Shown here: positions 51,115 through 60,937 of the stretch, piece after piece | Numbering within the stretch: position 1 is the stretch's first letter | Layout: each line of letters opens with the position of its first letter | Source: Spirochaetota bacterium | GTDB taxonomy: Bacteria > Spirochaetota > Spirochaetia > Treponematales > Treponemataceae | Length of the DNA: 64,000 bases | Assembly: GCA_023438065.1 (NCBI GenBank) | Contig: JAEXRH010000016.1 | Location: forward strand, 1-64,000 | Reading direction: 5' to 3' | The notes under the pieces: model-generated | The model's input: only the letters and a program-made list of their open reading frames with translations | Databases searched by the model: none | Told to the model about the DNA's origin: nothing | Position numbers and translations under genes: made by a program

Positions 51115-54100
51115 AGTTCGAGGATCAGTTCCACTTCCCCGCGCGAGAGGTGGAGCGCGCGCGCGATCTCGTCGACCTTCCATCCCTGATGGGCGAGCTT
51201 TACGACGTTCTCACGAATGCCGATGGGCGGCGCGCCCTTCGCTTTTTTCGAGGCGCCCTCGTCCTTGAGAAGATCACCGAGGAGCTTGAGCTGGTCCTGC
51301 GACTGGCGCGAGATCTCCTCGAGCCGCGTCTCGGTCCGCGCGAGCCATTCGCGCGCGGTTTGCATCTTCTCGGTTCGCTTCTCGACGTCCTCGATGATCG
51401 AGTCGAGGGCCGAAAGTTTCTCGACCATGAGCGATACGCGCTCCTTGTCCTCGATGAGGGCAGCGACGTCGCCCTTGACGCCCGCGATTTCCGCGGGGAG
51501 ATCGGCGAGCCGGGTCTTGCAGTCCGCGAGCGAGGTCTCGATCGACTTGAGGCCGTCGAAGGCCTTGTCGACCGCGGTCGTGGTCTGGTCGAGCACGGCG
51601 GCTTTCTTGTCGAGCCGCTCGTAACGGGCGTTCGCCTCCGCGAGGCTCTCCTCGAAGCGCCTGATCTGCACCTGGTACTGCTGGACGTCGTCGCTCGTGA
51701 GGGTGAGCTCCGAGATCTTGCGGTCGATGGTGTCGGAAAGCCCGAGAAGCTTGTTGAAGTCCGACTCGAGGATGTCGATGCGCTTCTTTTCGGCCATGAA
51801 GCGCGATACCTTCTGGCTCGCCTCGTCGTCGAGCTTCCTGATTTTCGCGTAGTTCTGCTCGAGCGCGTTCATCGTATCGCGATAGACCTCAAGCCGGGAG
51901 ATCTCGCCCTTGATCTCTGAAATATCCGACTCGAGCCCGCGCTTGAGCTCGTCGGCGCGGTCGAATATCTTCGTCTGCGCGATGAAGGCTTTCTGCTTCC
52001 GGTCGATTTCCTCGAGGGTATGCGAGAGGTTCGCGGCGTCCGACTGAACCTTCTGGAAGAGCTTCTCCCGGGTATCCTCGACGCTGTCCCTGACGTCCTG
52101 CAGGGCGGCGCGCGACGCCTTCGAGGACTGGACGGTCTCCGAGCCCATCTCCTCGTACGCCTTCGCGAATTCCTTGAGCGCCTCCGCGCTCTTCCGCTCG
52201 AACTCCGCGTTCGCCGCGGCGACGGCGGCCTTGATCGCGTCGAGCGAGTCCCTGAGGGCCTTTTGCTCCGCCTGCGTTCCCGCGACGAAGTCCGCGTATC
52301 CGGTCTTGTAGGCAGCCTCGAGCGAGGCGATCTTCTCCGCGAGAAGGTTGCGCGCCTCCTGAAGCTCGTGCTCGTTCCTCGCCTGCCAAGCGCCGAAGTC
52401 GCTCTTGACGGAAGAAAGGATCGCTTCCGCGTCCGCGCGCGAATCCTCGACGACCGCGGCGAGCTCCTTCGTGCGGGTCTCTATCTCGCGCTCCTCCTTC
52501 CTGAGGAGCTCCTGCACGGTAAGCGCGTGCGCGTTGAACTCGGCCTGGGCGCTCGCCGCGGCGGCCTTTCTCGCCTCCTCGAACTCGCGCTTGTACTGCT
52601 CGGCGAAGGCGCGGATGGACTCGTCGCTCGCGGTAATCCGCTGCCGCAAGTCCGCCTCGACGGCCGCGAGCTGCTCGGCGAGCTTGTCGGCCTGGGCGCG
52701 CGACTGTTCCGCGAGCGCCTGGGCGCGTTCCTTGAGTTGGAGGGTATACGCGGCCTCGACGTCCTTTCGCGCGCCCTCGCTTTCCCCGGTGAGGGTCGCG
52801 AGCCGTTCGTCGACGTCGGCTTTCCAGCGCTCGAGCGAGGCGTTGATCGCGTCGCTGCGCTTCTTGAGGTCGGCGAAGAACTCGTCCTCGAAGACCTTGA
52901 GCTTCTCGGACACGTTGTCGTAGGCGCGGGATTTGAGCTCGTTGAGCCCGCCCTCGAGTCCGGCCATGCGGGACTGAAGGGCCTCGCCGCGCTCGAGAAG
53001 CTTCGCCTCGAACGCGTCCTGCTTGCCGTCCTGCGCCTTGGCGAAGGCCTCGAAGTCGCCCGTAACCCGGGCCTCGGTGTCGCTCATGACGAGCCGGAGC
53101 TCTGCGTCGAGGCGGTCGACGTCCCCGATGAGACCGTCGAAGCCGGAAAGGCGGGACTCGATGTCCTTCCGGTATTCTTCCATTCTGTCCTCGATCTCGG
53201 CGATGCCTTTCGCGGAGAGCGCCGAGGCGTCGCGGACGCCCGTCTCGAGCCGCGCGATCTCGGAACGGGTAGCCTCGAGGAAGGCGGAGGCTTCGGACTG
53301 CCATTCGCCCTTGAAGCCCTTGACGAGCTGCTGGGTCTCGGCGAGCTTTTCCTTCGCGAGTTCCTGCAGGGCATGGGTCTTTTCCTCGATCGTTTCCTTG
53401 TATTTCGCGAGGCGCTCGGACGCCTGTTCCTTGAGTTTCTGAAAGGCCGTGTCCTCGAGCGTATCCGCGCGGCGCGATGCCTCGACGAGCGCCTTCTGGT
53501 AGACGTCCTTCATCTTCTCGACGGCGGCGGCGGCGAGCTCGGAGCCGCTCTTGTGCGCGGCTTCCACCCGACGCTCGAGATCGGCGACCTCGACGGAAAC
53601 CTTCGCGATCGCGTCCGACTGGAGCCCCGAGAGCGCGGCCTCGTTGTCGCGGGCGAAACGAGCGAGAAGGTCCGGGATCGCGGCCTCGATGTCGGCAAGC
53701 TGTTTTTGGGAGGCGACGAGTTTCTTCCCGAGGGTATCGGCGAAATCCGACTCGCTCGTGATCCGCGAGAGGTTCGTCTCGGCGGCGGCGGTCATCTCGA
53801 GGAGACGCTTGATCGTCGCGTCGTAGGCCTCGACCTGCTTTCCGAATCCCTCGACCGCCTTGGTGCGCTCGAGAAGCCCCGCTTCCTTCCGCTCGAGGTC
53901 CTCGCGGATCTTCTCGAGCCGGTTGACCGCGGCGACCGCCTTCGTCTGCTGAAGGTCGAGGGCGAGGGACGATTCATCGAGCTTTCCCGTGCGGTCGCGG
54001 ATGAAAGCCTCGAGTTCGTCCTTGAGCTTGTCGCCGTATTTTTTCGCCTTCTCGATCGAGCGGTTATTGCGATCCATCTGGCGAAAGACGACGATAAGCG

Positions 54101-54149
54101 CGACGGATACGCAGAGGGTTATGATATTGCCGGGAGACAGGAAATCCAT
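51102..54149 (-). CDS. SpiroCoCo-type long coiled-coil protein with C-terminal helix-turn-helix
   Basis: Protein of 1015 residues. One N-terminal span (about residues 5-25, ITLCVSVALIVVF) anchors it to the inner membrane; nearly all the rest is one Glu/Lys/Ala-rich coiled coil (about 30-940) made of repeating Ala/Leu heptads. The last 40 residues contain a helix-turn-helix-like segment (VVKLAHQGWKVDEIARALHL, then SRGEVELIL). This layout is typical of a spirochaete-specific family and suggests a structural or cell-shape role near the membrane. ATG 54149 is preferred over an upstream GTG at 54161. The final codons come from the 50-bp repeat. Confidence 0.85.
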   Translation of the reverse strand: MDFLSPGNIITLCVSVALIVVFRQMDRNNRSIEKAKKYGDKLKDELEAFIRDRTGKLDESSLALDLQQTKAVAAVNRLEKIREDLERKEAGLLERTKAVEGFGKQVEAYDATIKRLLEMTAAAETNLSRITSESDFADTLGKKLVASQKQLADIEAAIPDLLARFARDNEAALSGLQSDAIAKVSVEVADLERRVEAAHKSGSELAAAAVEKMKDVYQKALVEASRRADTLEDTAFQKLKEQASERLAKYKETIEEKTHALQELAKEKLAETQQLVKGFKGEWQSEASAFLEATRSEIARLETGVRDASALSAKGIAEIEDRMEEYRKDIESRLSGFDGLIGDVDRLDAELRLVMSDTEARVTGDFEAFAKAQDGKQDAFEAKLLERGEALQSRMAGLEGGLNELKSRAYDNVSEKLKVFEDEFFADLKKRSDAINASLERWKADVDERLATLTGESEGARKDVEAAYTLQLKERAQALAEQSRAQADKLAEQLAAVEADLRQRITASDESIRAFAEQYKREFEEARKAAAASAQAEFNAHALTVQELLRKEEREIETRTKELAAVVEDSRADAEAILSSVKSDFGAWQARNEHELQEARNLLAEKIASLEAAYKTGYADFVAGTQAEQKALRDSLDAIKAAVAAANAEFERKSAEALKEFAKAYEEMGSETVQSSKASRAALQDVRDSVEDTREKLFQKVQSDAANLSHTLEEIDRKQKAFIAQTKIFDRADELKRGLESDISEIKGEISRLEVYRDTMNALEQNYAKIRKLDDEASQKVSRFMAEKKRIDILESDFNKLLGLSDTIDRKISELTLTSDDVQQYQVQIRRFEESLAEANARYERLDKKAAVLDQTTTAVDKAFDGLKSIETSLADCKTRLADLPAEIAGVKGDVAALIEDKERVSLMVEKLSALDSIIEDVEKRTEKMQTAREWLARTETRLEEISRQSQDQLKLLGDLLKDEGASKKAKGAPPIGIRENVVKLAHQGWKVDEIARALHLSRGEVELILELPQK

Positions 54150-54208
54150 TACGGGGCCCACCCTTTCGTACTGAATTCGTTACATCATTCGTACTGAGTT
54201 ATAATGGA

Positions 54209-54898
54209 TTATTCTAGCACAATACGGGTCAATTGGCGATAGGAGGAAAAAGAAATGTCGGCGCCGGGGGCTTTGAGGCCGAGGAAGGAGGCAACCGGAT
54301 TGACGATGCACGCGGTCTTCATCCCGCACGCGGAGGCGCCCTCGACGTCCGAGCGGACCGAGTTCCCGACGTAGAGCACGCGCGCGGGCTCGACGCCGAG
54401 TCGGGAGGCGAGGGCGAGAAACGGCACGGGTGACGGCTTGAGCGCGCCGGTTTCCTCGGAACCGAGCACGACGTCGGAAAGCGCGGCGAGTCCCCAGATG
54501 TCGCCCTTTTGCGACGGGAGAAAGTCGGAAAGGATGCCGATCTTGAGGCCGGCCTCGCGCATGCGAAGAAAGCATTCGCGGGCGTGGGCATAGGGCTTCA
54601 CGCGCGCGAAAAGGGGTTTCCAGCCTTCGTAGACGAGCGAGTCGAGGAGGGTTCGGGCCGCCTCGGGGCCGACCCCGAGCCGCGCGGCGAGAAGTTCCGC
54701 CTGCCATCCGAGAAAGTCCGGATGCATGACTCCCGGATTCTCGCGCTGCCATCGCCTGACGTCCTCGCGAACCTTACCGAATTCGGAGAGGAGACGCGCG
54801 TGCCTCGCGAGGAAGGGCCCGAGGAGTCGGTAAAACGACCAATTCGGGTAGAGGGTTCCGTCGATGTCGAAGGCGATGGCGTCGATCCCGGCTTTCAT
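54209..54898 (-). CDS. HAD-superfamily hydrolase
   Basis: Phosphatase-like protein of 229 residues. Motif I is FDIDGTLY (Asp10 nucleophile and Asp12), motif II is GILSDF, the lysine motif is ALKPSP, and motif III reads GNSVRSDVEGA with Asn in place of the usual first Asp. Small-molecule phosphate esters are the likely substrates. It starts four bases inside the TonB gene (ATGA), so it belongs to that operon; a candidate internal promoter TGGACA-N18-TATAAG (54934-54905) would also place transcription start on the ATG. Confidence 0.9.
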   Translation of the reverse strand: MKAGIDAIAFDIDGTLYPNWSFYRLLGPFLARHARLLSEFGKVREDVRRWQRENPGVMHPDFLGWQAELLAARLGVGPEAARTLLDSLVYEGWKPLFARVKPYAHARECFLRMREAGLKIGILSDFLPSQKGDIWGLAALSDVVLGSEETGALKPSPVPFLALASRLGVEPARVLYVGNSVRSDVEGASACGMKTACIVNPVASFLGLKAPGADISFSSYRQLTRIVLE

Positions 54899-56016
54899 TG
54901 CACCCTTATACTATAGGAAAACCGGGCTTGTCCATCCTGATCGCTTTTCTCGAACCGCCAGCGGGAAAACTCGCGCGCGAGATAATCCCTGATCTCCGCC
55001 GGGAGGGCGGCCTGCGGGGTAAAGGTCACGAATCCCGCGGGCACCGTACCGTCGGCGAGCACGGTGAGTCGTACCGTGACCGTGCGGTTCGAGTCCACGA
55101 GACGGGAAAGATTCTCGGGAAGGACGATCGAGACCGTCGAGGGATAGAGCCTTCCGCGCGGACGGCCCTCGAAGGCGAAACCCGACACCGAGGACACCTG
55201 CCCGGAACCGGCGCCCGTTCCGGCCGCAAGTCCCGCGCCGTCGCCTATTTCCGATCCCGTCGTACCGCTTCCGGCGGTCTTTCCGCCCGACGGGCCCGTC
55301 GCCTGACCGGTTGAGCCCGTACCGCTTTCGGCCGGGCGTGATCCTGAAATGCCGCCGAGCTCGCGCGCGGTTTCCGCGGAAACGCTTTCCGCCTCGCCGC
55401 CGCGACTCGCGCGCGCGGTCGCGCTTACGGGCCCGTCGGCACCCTTCTTCACGGACGCGACGGAGCCTTCGATCTCGGGAACGACCGTTCGCGTTCCGCC
55501 CGGGATCGTAGCCGTCCCGCCGCGGTCGGCGGAAGAGCCCTCGAAGTTTCCGAACTCGAGCGTGTCGCTTGATCCTCCCGCGCTCGCCTTCTTCCCCGTC
55601 GCGGGCGCGAAATCGGGAATGCCGAGCCCGGCTTGGGCCGTCGAAGTCTTTTTCGGGGATGCCCTTCCCGCGTTCGCCGGGCTCGCCGGCGTTGCCTGCT
55701 CGCCCGAGTTCGCGCGAGCGCTCGAACTCGTCCCTCGCTTCGCGGGGGCAACCGGCTCCCCGTCGCCCGAGTTCGTCGCGGACGCGACGGTCGAGGTTGA
55801 GCGCGGGGAAGCGAGGCTGATCGCGACCTCGCGGTATACCGCGCGCTTCTCGCGCGGCTTTCCGAGGGGAACGAGCGCCGCGAGAAGAAACGCGATCGAC
55901 CAGAGAAGGAGCGAGGCCGCGAAACTCCGCGCCACGCGCCTCCGGTCGGCGAGATCGAGATCCATCCCGGTCATGGCCTGCCCGGCGACGGGATTGACGG
56001 CCTTTCGCGCGCTCAT
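54895..56016 (-). CDS. TonB-like energy transducer
   Basis: Protein of 373 residues: a cytoplasmic N-tail, one span (about 33-52), a long low-complexity linker rich in Gly, Ser, Ala and Thr instead of the usual Pro/Lys, and a C-terminal TonB-type domain (about 290-373, including RGRLYPSTVSIVLPENL). It would carry proton-motive-force energy from ExbB-ExbD to an outer-membrane partner. It overlaps the exbD stop by four bases and the HAD gene at its own end. The unusual linker makes its periplasmic reach hard to predict. Confidence 0.8.
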   Translation of the reverse strand: MSARKAVNPVAGQAMTGMDLDLADRRRVARSFAASLLLWSIAFLLAALVPLGKPREKRAVYREVAISLASPRSTSTVASATNSGDGEPVAPAKRGTSSSARANSGEQATPASPANAGRASPKKTSTAQAGLGIPDFAPATGKKASAGGSSDTLEFGNFEGSSADRGGTATIPGGTRTVVPEIEGSVASVKKGADGPVSATARASRGGEAESVSAETARELGGISGSRPAESGTGSTGQATGPSGGKTAGSGTTGSEIGDGAGLAAGTGAGSGQVSSVSGFAFEGRPRGRLYPSTVSIVLPENLSRLVDSNRTVTVRLTVLADGTVPAGFVTFTPQAALPAEIRDYLAREFSRWRFEKSDQDGQARFSYSIRVQ

Positions 56017-56417
56017 TGCCCGCGGGTCCTCAAGGTAACGCCGGTATAGCCCGTCCGCCTCAGGGAATCGAAGATCCGCACGATCGTGCCGTTGGGCACG
56101 ACCTCGTCCGCCTCGAGGCTCACCGGAACGGCCGCGCGATCCCCGTCCACGGGAAGGCGTTCGAGCGCTGCCTCAAGCCCGCCCGGCTGAACCGCGTTCT
56201 CGTTGAGGTAGAGCTCGCCCGCGGCGGTCACCGAGATCGTGATCCCGTTCGTCCGCTCGTTGGAAGCGGTGGTCGACTCGGGAAGCGAGAGATTGATTCC
56301 CGGAAGGAGGGCGAAGGTCGTCGTCACGAGCAAAAAGAGGATGAGCTGAAAGAGCACGTCGATCATCGGCACGAGGTCGACGCCGACCCTCGGCTCGAGC
56401 CTACGCCTGAACTTCAT
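56013..56417 (-). CDS. ExbD/TolR-family proton-channel subunit
   Basis: Protein of 134 residues with one N-terminal span (about 18-38) that contains the critical aspartate in LVPMIDVLFQL, followed by a periplasmic domain ending GVTLRTRG. It pairs with the adjacent ExbB to convert proton flow into TonB movement. It overlaps exbB by 17 bases and the tonB start by four. Confidence 0.92.
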   Translation of the reverse strand: MKFRRRLEPRVGVDLVPMIDVLFQLILFLLVTTTFALLPGINLSLPESTTASNERTNGITISVTAAGELYLNENAVQPGGLEAALERLPVDGDRAAVPVSLEADEVVPNGTIVRIFDSLRRTGYTGVTLRTRGQ

Positions 56418-57030
56418 GGCTGCCCTTCCTCACCGTGAGAAGGAGGACGAGATCGCTTACCGACGACTCCATGCCGACGACGATCGCGTTCACCCGCGAT
56501 ACGAGATAATTATGGAACACGAGGGCCGGGATCGCGACGCACAGGCCCGCGGCGGTCGTGACGAGGACGTTCGATATCGCGGCCGCGAGTTGGGCGGGAT
56601 TTCCCATCTCCCCGCTCCCGCCGATCACCCCGAAGGCCCCGATGATCCCGGTCACCGACCCGAGAAGCCCGAGCAGTGTCGAGACGCTCGCGATCGTGCC
56701 GAGCGTCGAGAGGTACCGCTCTATCCGGGGAATCTCGCGATTCGCCTGGTTCATCACGGCCTCCTTGATCGCGGCCTCGGAGTACTCGCGGTACTCGATG
56801 CCGACCTTCAAAAGCCGGGAGACGGGACTCTCGACCGTGTCGCATATCGCCGCGGCCTCGTCGAAATGCCCCTTCTCCACGCTCGCCCTGATGCGGGGAA
56901 GAAGATCGCGGTCTCCGTTCTTGAGCTCGCGGAAAAAGAGCATGCGCTCCAGGATGATGGCCGTCGCGCCGAGCGCGCAAAGCGCGATCGGTATCATGAC
57001 CGGTCCGCCGGAAATCAAGATCGCCAACAT
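56401..57030 (-). CDS. ExbB/TolQ/MotA-family proton-channel subunit
   Basis: Protein of 209 residues with three spans: about 10-28, 110-135 and 150-172. The second and third spans contain the conserved Gly/Thr-rich sequences STLLGLLGSVTGII and AISNVLVTTAAGLCVAIPA. It forms the motor with ExbD for the TonB protein of the same operon. The gene follows the barrel gene at a distance of 89 bases. Confidence 0.93.
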   Translation of the reverse strand: MLAILISGGPVMIPIALCALGATAIILERMLFFRELKNGDRDLLPRIRASVEKGHFDEAAAICDTVESPVSRLLKVGIEYREYSEAAIKEAVMNQANREIPRIERYLSTLGTIASVSTLLGLLGSVTGIIGAFGVIGGSGEMGNPAQLAAAISNVLVTTAAGLCVAIPALVFHNYLVSRVNAIVVGMESSVSDLVLLLTVRKGSHEVQA

Positions 57031-57119
57031 GTCGTTACCTCCGAATTCGTATATGCGTCATGGATGACGCGAGACGCGAAGCGCGGGATTACGGGAATCC
57101 CCTCGTCCTCGACCGTATG

Positions 57120-58883
57120 TCAAAAATCGAACCTGCCCGAAACGGCCACGGTGCCCGAGCGCTCCGCGTAAAGACCGTTTCGCACGCGGAGGCGCCCCGT
57201 CGCGAGGGGAAGGATGTCCGCGATCTCGAGCGCGCAGGAGAACGAGGGGATCGGCCGCACGGTACCCGTGACGCCGAGGAAGGGATACTCGCCCGAGTCG
57301 AGCGGAACGCGCGCGCGCGCGGTCGCCTCCCAGCGGGCGAGCGCGTCGGGCGCGGGGCCCGCTCCCGCGGGTGACCGCGCGCCGCTCGCGTTTTCCCCCG
57401 CGAGCGTGCGGGGCCTTCCCGAACGATCGAAGAGCGTCAGAGAACCCTCGAGCGCGTGAAGCGTCTCGCGGCCGAGACCGTCCATCCATTCGTCGGAGAG
57501 GCCGGCCGTTCCCGCGACGCCGGGCAGGAGCCATTCGAGCGAGGCGCGCGTCGCGAGACTGTCCCGCTCGCGATACCCGATCGGCACGAGCGTGGTCGCG
57601 GGATCGGACGCGTCCGCGAGAACGAGGATGCCGCGATGGAGCGCGGTAGACCGCCATTCGGCGCCGACGGCGAGAAGGAAGGGCCCCGTAATCGAAACGG
57701 TCGCGTTTCCCTTCGCGTTCCAGTCGGCCGAGTGAAAGGGCACCCCGGACAAAAGCGCGAAGGGTTCGAGGCTCGCGAGGGCGAACGGATCCTGACGGTC
57801 GGCGGAAAGACCGCCCGAGAGCGAGAGCTCCCTGAGTACCCCTGATTCCGACGCGAAGGAAAGGGCGCAATCGAACGGGACGAGGGGATCGGACCCCGCC
57901 TCGACGAGCGCGCCGAGGCTCGCCCCGGCGGCAAGCGATCCGGATCCGAAGGAACGCGACGCGTAATTTCCGACGATCGTCACCCTTCCCGCTTTCGCCT
58001 CGCCGGGATCCCGGTCGGAAACGGAATCATACGTGAAAACACCCTCAAGACGCGAGGAAAGCGATCCCCGCGAAATACCGATCGACGCGCTCGGGGAGAA
58101 GCCGAATCCCGCGTAGTCACCGATCGGGGCCGCGGGCTCGTTCCCTCCCGAGGGTCGCTCGGCGAAGGAGTCCTCGATCCGGCCCGCAAGGCCGACGCGC
58201 GCGGTCATGTCCCAGCCGGACTTGATCGGACGGGACCGGGCGAAAGCGTAATCCCAGTCGAGGGATCGCCTCGAGATCGCGTAGTAGTCGGGATTTTTTC
58301 CCTGAAATCCGTCGGAGCGTTCCGACACCCCGACCGAAAAGCTCGAGTAGCCCGAAAGGAAATCGCCTACGACCCGCGCGCGGGCCGAGGTTTCGCGGTC
58401 GAAAAACCCCGAGCCCGTTTCTTCCCTTCCGTACCCGTCGGCCGAGTCATGGCTGAACGAAAAGGCGAACCCGTGCCCTTCCGGGCCTTCGCGAGCTACC
58501 GAGAGATCGCCGTGAAGGAGGGACGGGCTTCCCGCGGCGAGCGAGGCGCTTCCGTGAAGGCCGGGCTTCGAGGCCGCCCCGGCGGGCGCGGTCTCGGGGA
58601 TCGTATCGGGTGCGGGTTCGGCGGGAGGAGGCACAGGCGCGACAGCCTGAGGGGTCTCGGCCTTTCGCCCGTCCCCGGGCAGGGGCAACGGTTTCGGGGT
58701 TTCAAGACCCGGAACGGCGGCGGGCGGTATCGAGCCGCCCGAGTTTTTGATGCGCGTCTCGATATCGGGAACCGCGACCTCGTCGGCCGCGAGCGGAAAA
58801 AGCGCGAGGGCGGCGAGGATCGCGAACGGTATCGGAGGGATACTCCATCGCGGGCGAATCGATTCAGGCGTTTGCTTTTTCAT
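57120..58883 (-). CDS. Putative outer-membrane barrel of the TonB cluster
   Basis: Protein of 587 residues. Signal peptide (hydrophobic core about 18-32, cleavage near LAADE), a Pro/Ala/Lys-rich linker (about 45-105), then a long glycine- and aromatic-rich beta region with alternating residues that ends AVSGRFDF, a terminal Phe as in outer-membrane barrels. No TonB plug domain or TonB box could be recognised, which is odd for a gene beside exbB-exbD-tonB. It may be the pump's outer-membrane partner of an unusual kind. A TPR protein gene lies directly upstream. Confidence 0.6.
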   Translation of the reverse strand: MKKQTPESIRPRWSIPPIPFAILAALALFPLAADEVAVPDIETRIKNSGGSIPPAAVPGLETPKPLPLPGDGRKAETPQAVAPVPPPAEPAPDTIPETAPAGAASKPGLHGSASLAAGSPSLLHGDLSVAREGPEGHGFAFSFSHDSADGYGREETGSGFFDRETSARARVVGDFLSGYSSFSVGVSERSDGFQGKNPDYYAISRRSLDWDYAFARSRPIKSGWDMTARVGLAGRIEDSFAERPSGGNEPAAPIGDYAGFGFSPSASIGISRGSLSSRLEGVFTYDSVSDRDPGEAKAGRVTIVGNYASRSFGSGSLAAGASLGALVEAGSDPLVPFDCALSFASESGVLRELSLSGGLSADRQDPFALASLEPFALLSGVPFHSADWNAKGNATVSITGPFLLAVGAEWRSTALHRGILVLADASDPATTLVPIGYRERDSLATRASLEWLLPGVAGTAGLSDEWMDGLGRETLHALEGSLTLFDRSGRPRTLAGENASGARSPAGAGPAPDALARWEATARARVPLDSGEYPFLGVTGTVRPIPSFSCALEIADILPLATGRLRVRNGLYAERSGTVAVSGRFDF

Positions 58884-58899
58884 GGGCGTCTCCCTTTGG

Positions 58900-60879
58900 T
58901 CACTCCGGTCTCCGCGACCGGTACAGTTCCCGCGCGCGGCGGGTCCAATCGGATGACGGGAAGTTCCTCTCGAGGGTCTCGACGGTTTGCTTGGCGTCGC
59001 CCGCGAGTCCCGACTGGATGAAGGAATCGACCGCGCCGTAAAGCGCCTCGGCCGCCCGTTCCCCGTCGATGGCCGAGTAGTACGAGCCCGCCCGGAGGAG
59101 CGCCCGCGAGGCGTCCCGATACGATCCCTCGTCCCTGAGGGTATTCCCGAGAAGGGCGAAAGCCGCCGCGAAGGTAGCGCGCTCGTCCCGGACGAGCGCG
59201 TCGGGGGATTCCGGCGAGCGGGCCCCGATCGACTGAAGCAGGCTCTTCGCCTCGGCGCGCGTGCGGTAATCGGCGAGATACTCGCGCGCGAGGGCGAGGC
59301 CGGCCGCGCGGCCGGGGGCGGTCTTCGCCTTCCCTTCGCGTTCCCAGGCGTCGGCGAGGGCCGCGACGTCGGGCTTCTCGCCCGCGTTAAGCCGCTTGAG
59401 GCCCGCGATCGCGTCGGTCATGCCGTCGAGACGCGCTTCCTCGGGGAACGCGCGCCGGTAGGTTTCCGCCGCGCGAAGCGCCGCGCCGTAGTCCCCCTCG
59501 GCGCGATACGCGTCGACGAGGTTCCGCGAGGCGCGGGGAGCCGAGGACGAGGCGGGGAATCTCGAAAGCAACTCCTCCCACCAGAGAATCGCGAGATCGG
59601 CGTTGCCCGACTTTCTATGCGCCTCGCCGCCGAGCGCGAGGACGGAGTCGAGGAAGGGACCGGACGGCCATTCCTTCCGGTAGCGCTCGAAAAGCGAGGC
59701 GGCGCGCGCCCACTCCCCGGAGAGAAAGCGCCTCTCGCCCGCGCGATAAAGCCCCTCGCCCGCGAGCGGGTCTTTCGGAAATCGCTCGGAAAGCGCGAGA
59801 TAGCGCGTTTCGGCGAGCTCGCCGTTTCCCGCGCGGAGGGCGAGATCGGCAAGCGCGAAGAGGGCGCGCGGCGCGGAGGGAGTAAGGCCGGAGGTCGAGC
59901 TTCCGTCGGCGACCCCTGAGTACACAGCCTCTGCCTGTCCGAAATCCTTCCGGTCGGCGAGGACCGAGGCCTCGAGCATGAGCGACTCGGCACGCTCGAT
60001 CCTCGTCGGGGCGAGCGCGACCGCGCGACCGGCAAACGGAAGGGGATCGGCGCCGAGGACCGTGGAGGCGAGGGTCGCGGCGGTCGCCGCCTGCCATCCC
60101 CGCTCGTGGCCTTTAAAGGCGTCGAGGTAGCGCGAGAACGCGCGAATCGCCTCGGTATTGTTCCCGTTCCGGTAATGGCTCCAGCCGAGAAAGAACGCCG
60201 CCCAGGGGGCGTACTCGGGGTAGTTCGCGTCATAGGAGGGGGTAAAGCGCGCGAAGGACCGCGCGGCGAAATCCCATTCCCCCGAGCGGACCGCGGCGAG
60301 GCCCGAAAGATAGCGGGACAGGGCGAAGGATCCGGGATCGGCCGTTTTCAGCGCGGGATTCGCGGCGTCGAGAAGACCGCACACGCGTTCGACGGCCTTC
60401 TTCCCCGCCGGTCCCTCGCGGAGGCCCGACTCGCGGAACCAGAGGAGCCAGAGACCGGGATCCCTTGCCTTGCCGGTGTCGATCCGCGCCAGAAGCGCGG
60501 CGAGGCCCATCTCCCGCTCGCCCGTCGCGAAGAGGGCCTCGGCTCGCCGGTACGAAACGCGATCGGCGAGCGAGTCGGGCAAAACGGAAGCATCCTGCTT
60601 CTCGCACCATTCGAGGGCGCGGGGCCAATCGCCCGCCGAAGACGCGCGCTCGGCGAGTTCGAGGAGGAAATACGGTTTTAGTGAACCCGCCCGGGGAAGC
60701 TCCCGGACAAGGAGCCGCGTCGCCTCGGCGTGACCAAGCGCGCGGGAACGCTCGAGCGTCGCGGCGAGTTCGCCTTCAGCGGCGCTGTCGCCCGTGGCGC
60801 CGGAAACGCCTTCCGCGGAGAGCGAGATGGCGACGAGGAGAAGACACACTATTCGCGAGACGATTCGTTTCGGGGACAT
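58900..60879 (-). CDS. Exported TPR-repeat protein
   Basis: Protein of 659 residues with a signal peptide (CLLLVAISLSAEGVSG) and a helical solenoid of many degenerate tetratricopeptide repeats (for example AAFFLGWSHYRNGNNTEAIRAF and GEGLYRAGERRFLSGEWARAASLF). It is periplasmic or membrane-associated and would be a scaffold for protein contacts. It is the first gene of the cluster that continues with the barrel, ExbB, ExbD, TonB and HAD genes, all on the same strand with short gaps or overlaps. Confidence 0.82.
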   Translation of the reverse strand: MSPKRIVSRIVCLLLVAISLSAEGVSGATGDSAAEGELAATLERSRALGHAEATRLLVRELPRAGSLKPYFLLELAERASSAGDWPRALEWCEKQDASVLPDSLADRVSYRRAEALFATGEREMGLAALLARIDTGKARDPGLWLLWFRESGLREGPAGKKAVERVCGLLDAANPALKTADPGSFALSRYLSGLAAVRSGEWDFAARSFARFTPSYDANYPEYAPWAAFFLGWSHYRNGNNTEAIRAFSRYLDAFKGHERGWQAATAATLASTVLGADPLPFAGRAVALAPTRIERAESLMLEASVLADRKDFGQAEAVYSGVADGSSTSGLTPSAPRALFALADLALRAGNGELAETRYLALSERFPKDPLAGEGLYRAGERRFLSGEWARAASLFERYRKEWPSGPFLDSVLALGGEAHRKSGNADLAILWWEELLSRFPASSSAPRASRNLVDAYRAEGDYGAALRAAETYRRAFPEEARLDGMTDAIAGLKRLNAGEKPDVAALADAWEREGKAKTAPGRAAGLALAREYLADYRTRAEAKSLLQSIGARSPESPDALVRDERATFAAAFALLGNTLRDEGSYRDASRALLRAGSYYSAIDGERAAEALYGAVDSFIQSGLAGDAKQTVETLERNFPSSDWTRRARELYRSRRPE

Positions 60880-60937
60880 TGATGGAGTTCCTTACTGCTT
60901 AAAAACGAACGGGATGGGACGATGGTAACAGTATTTT

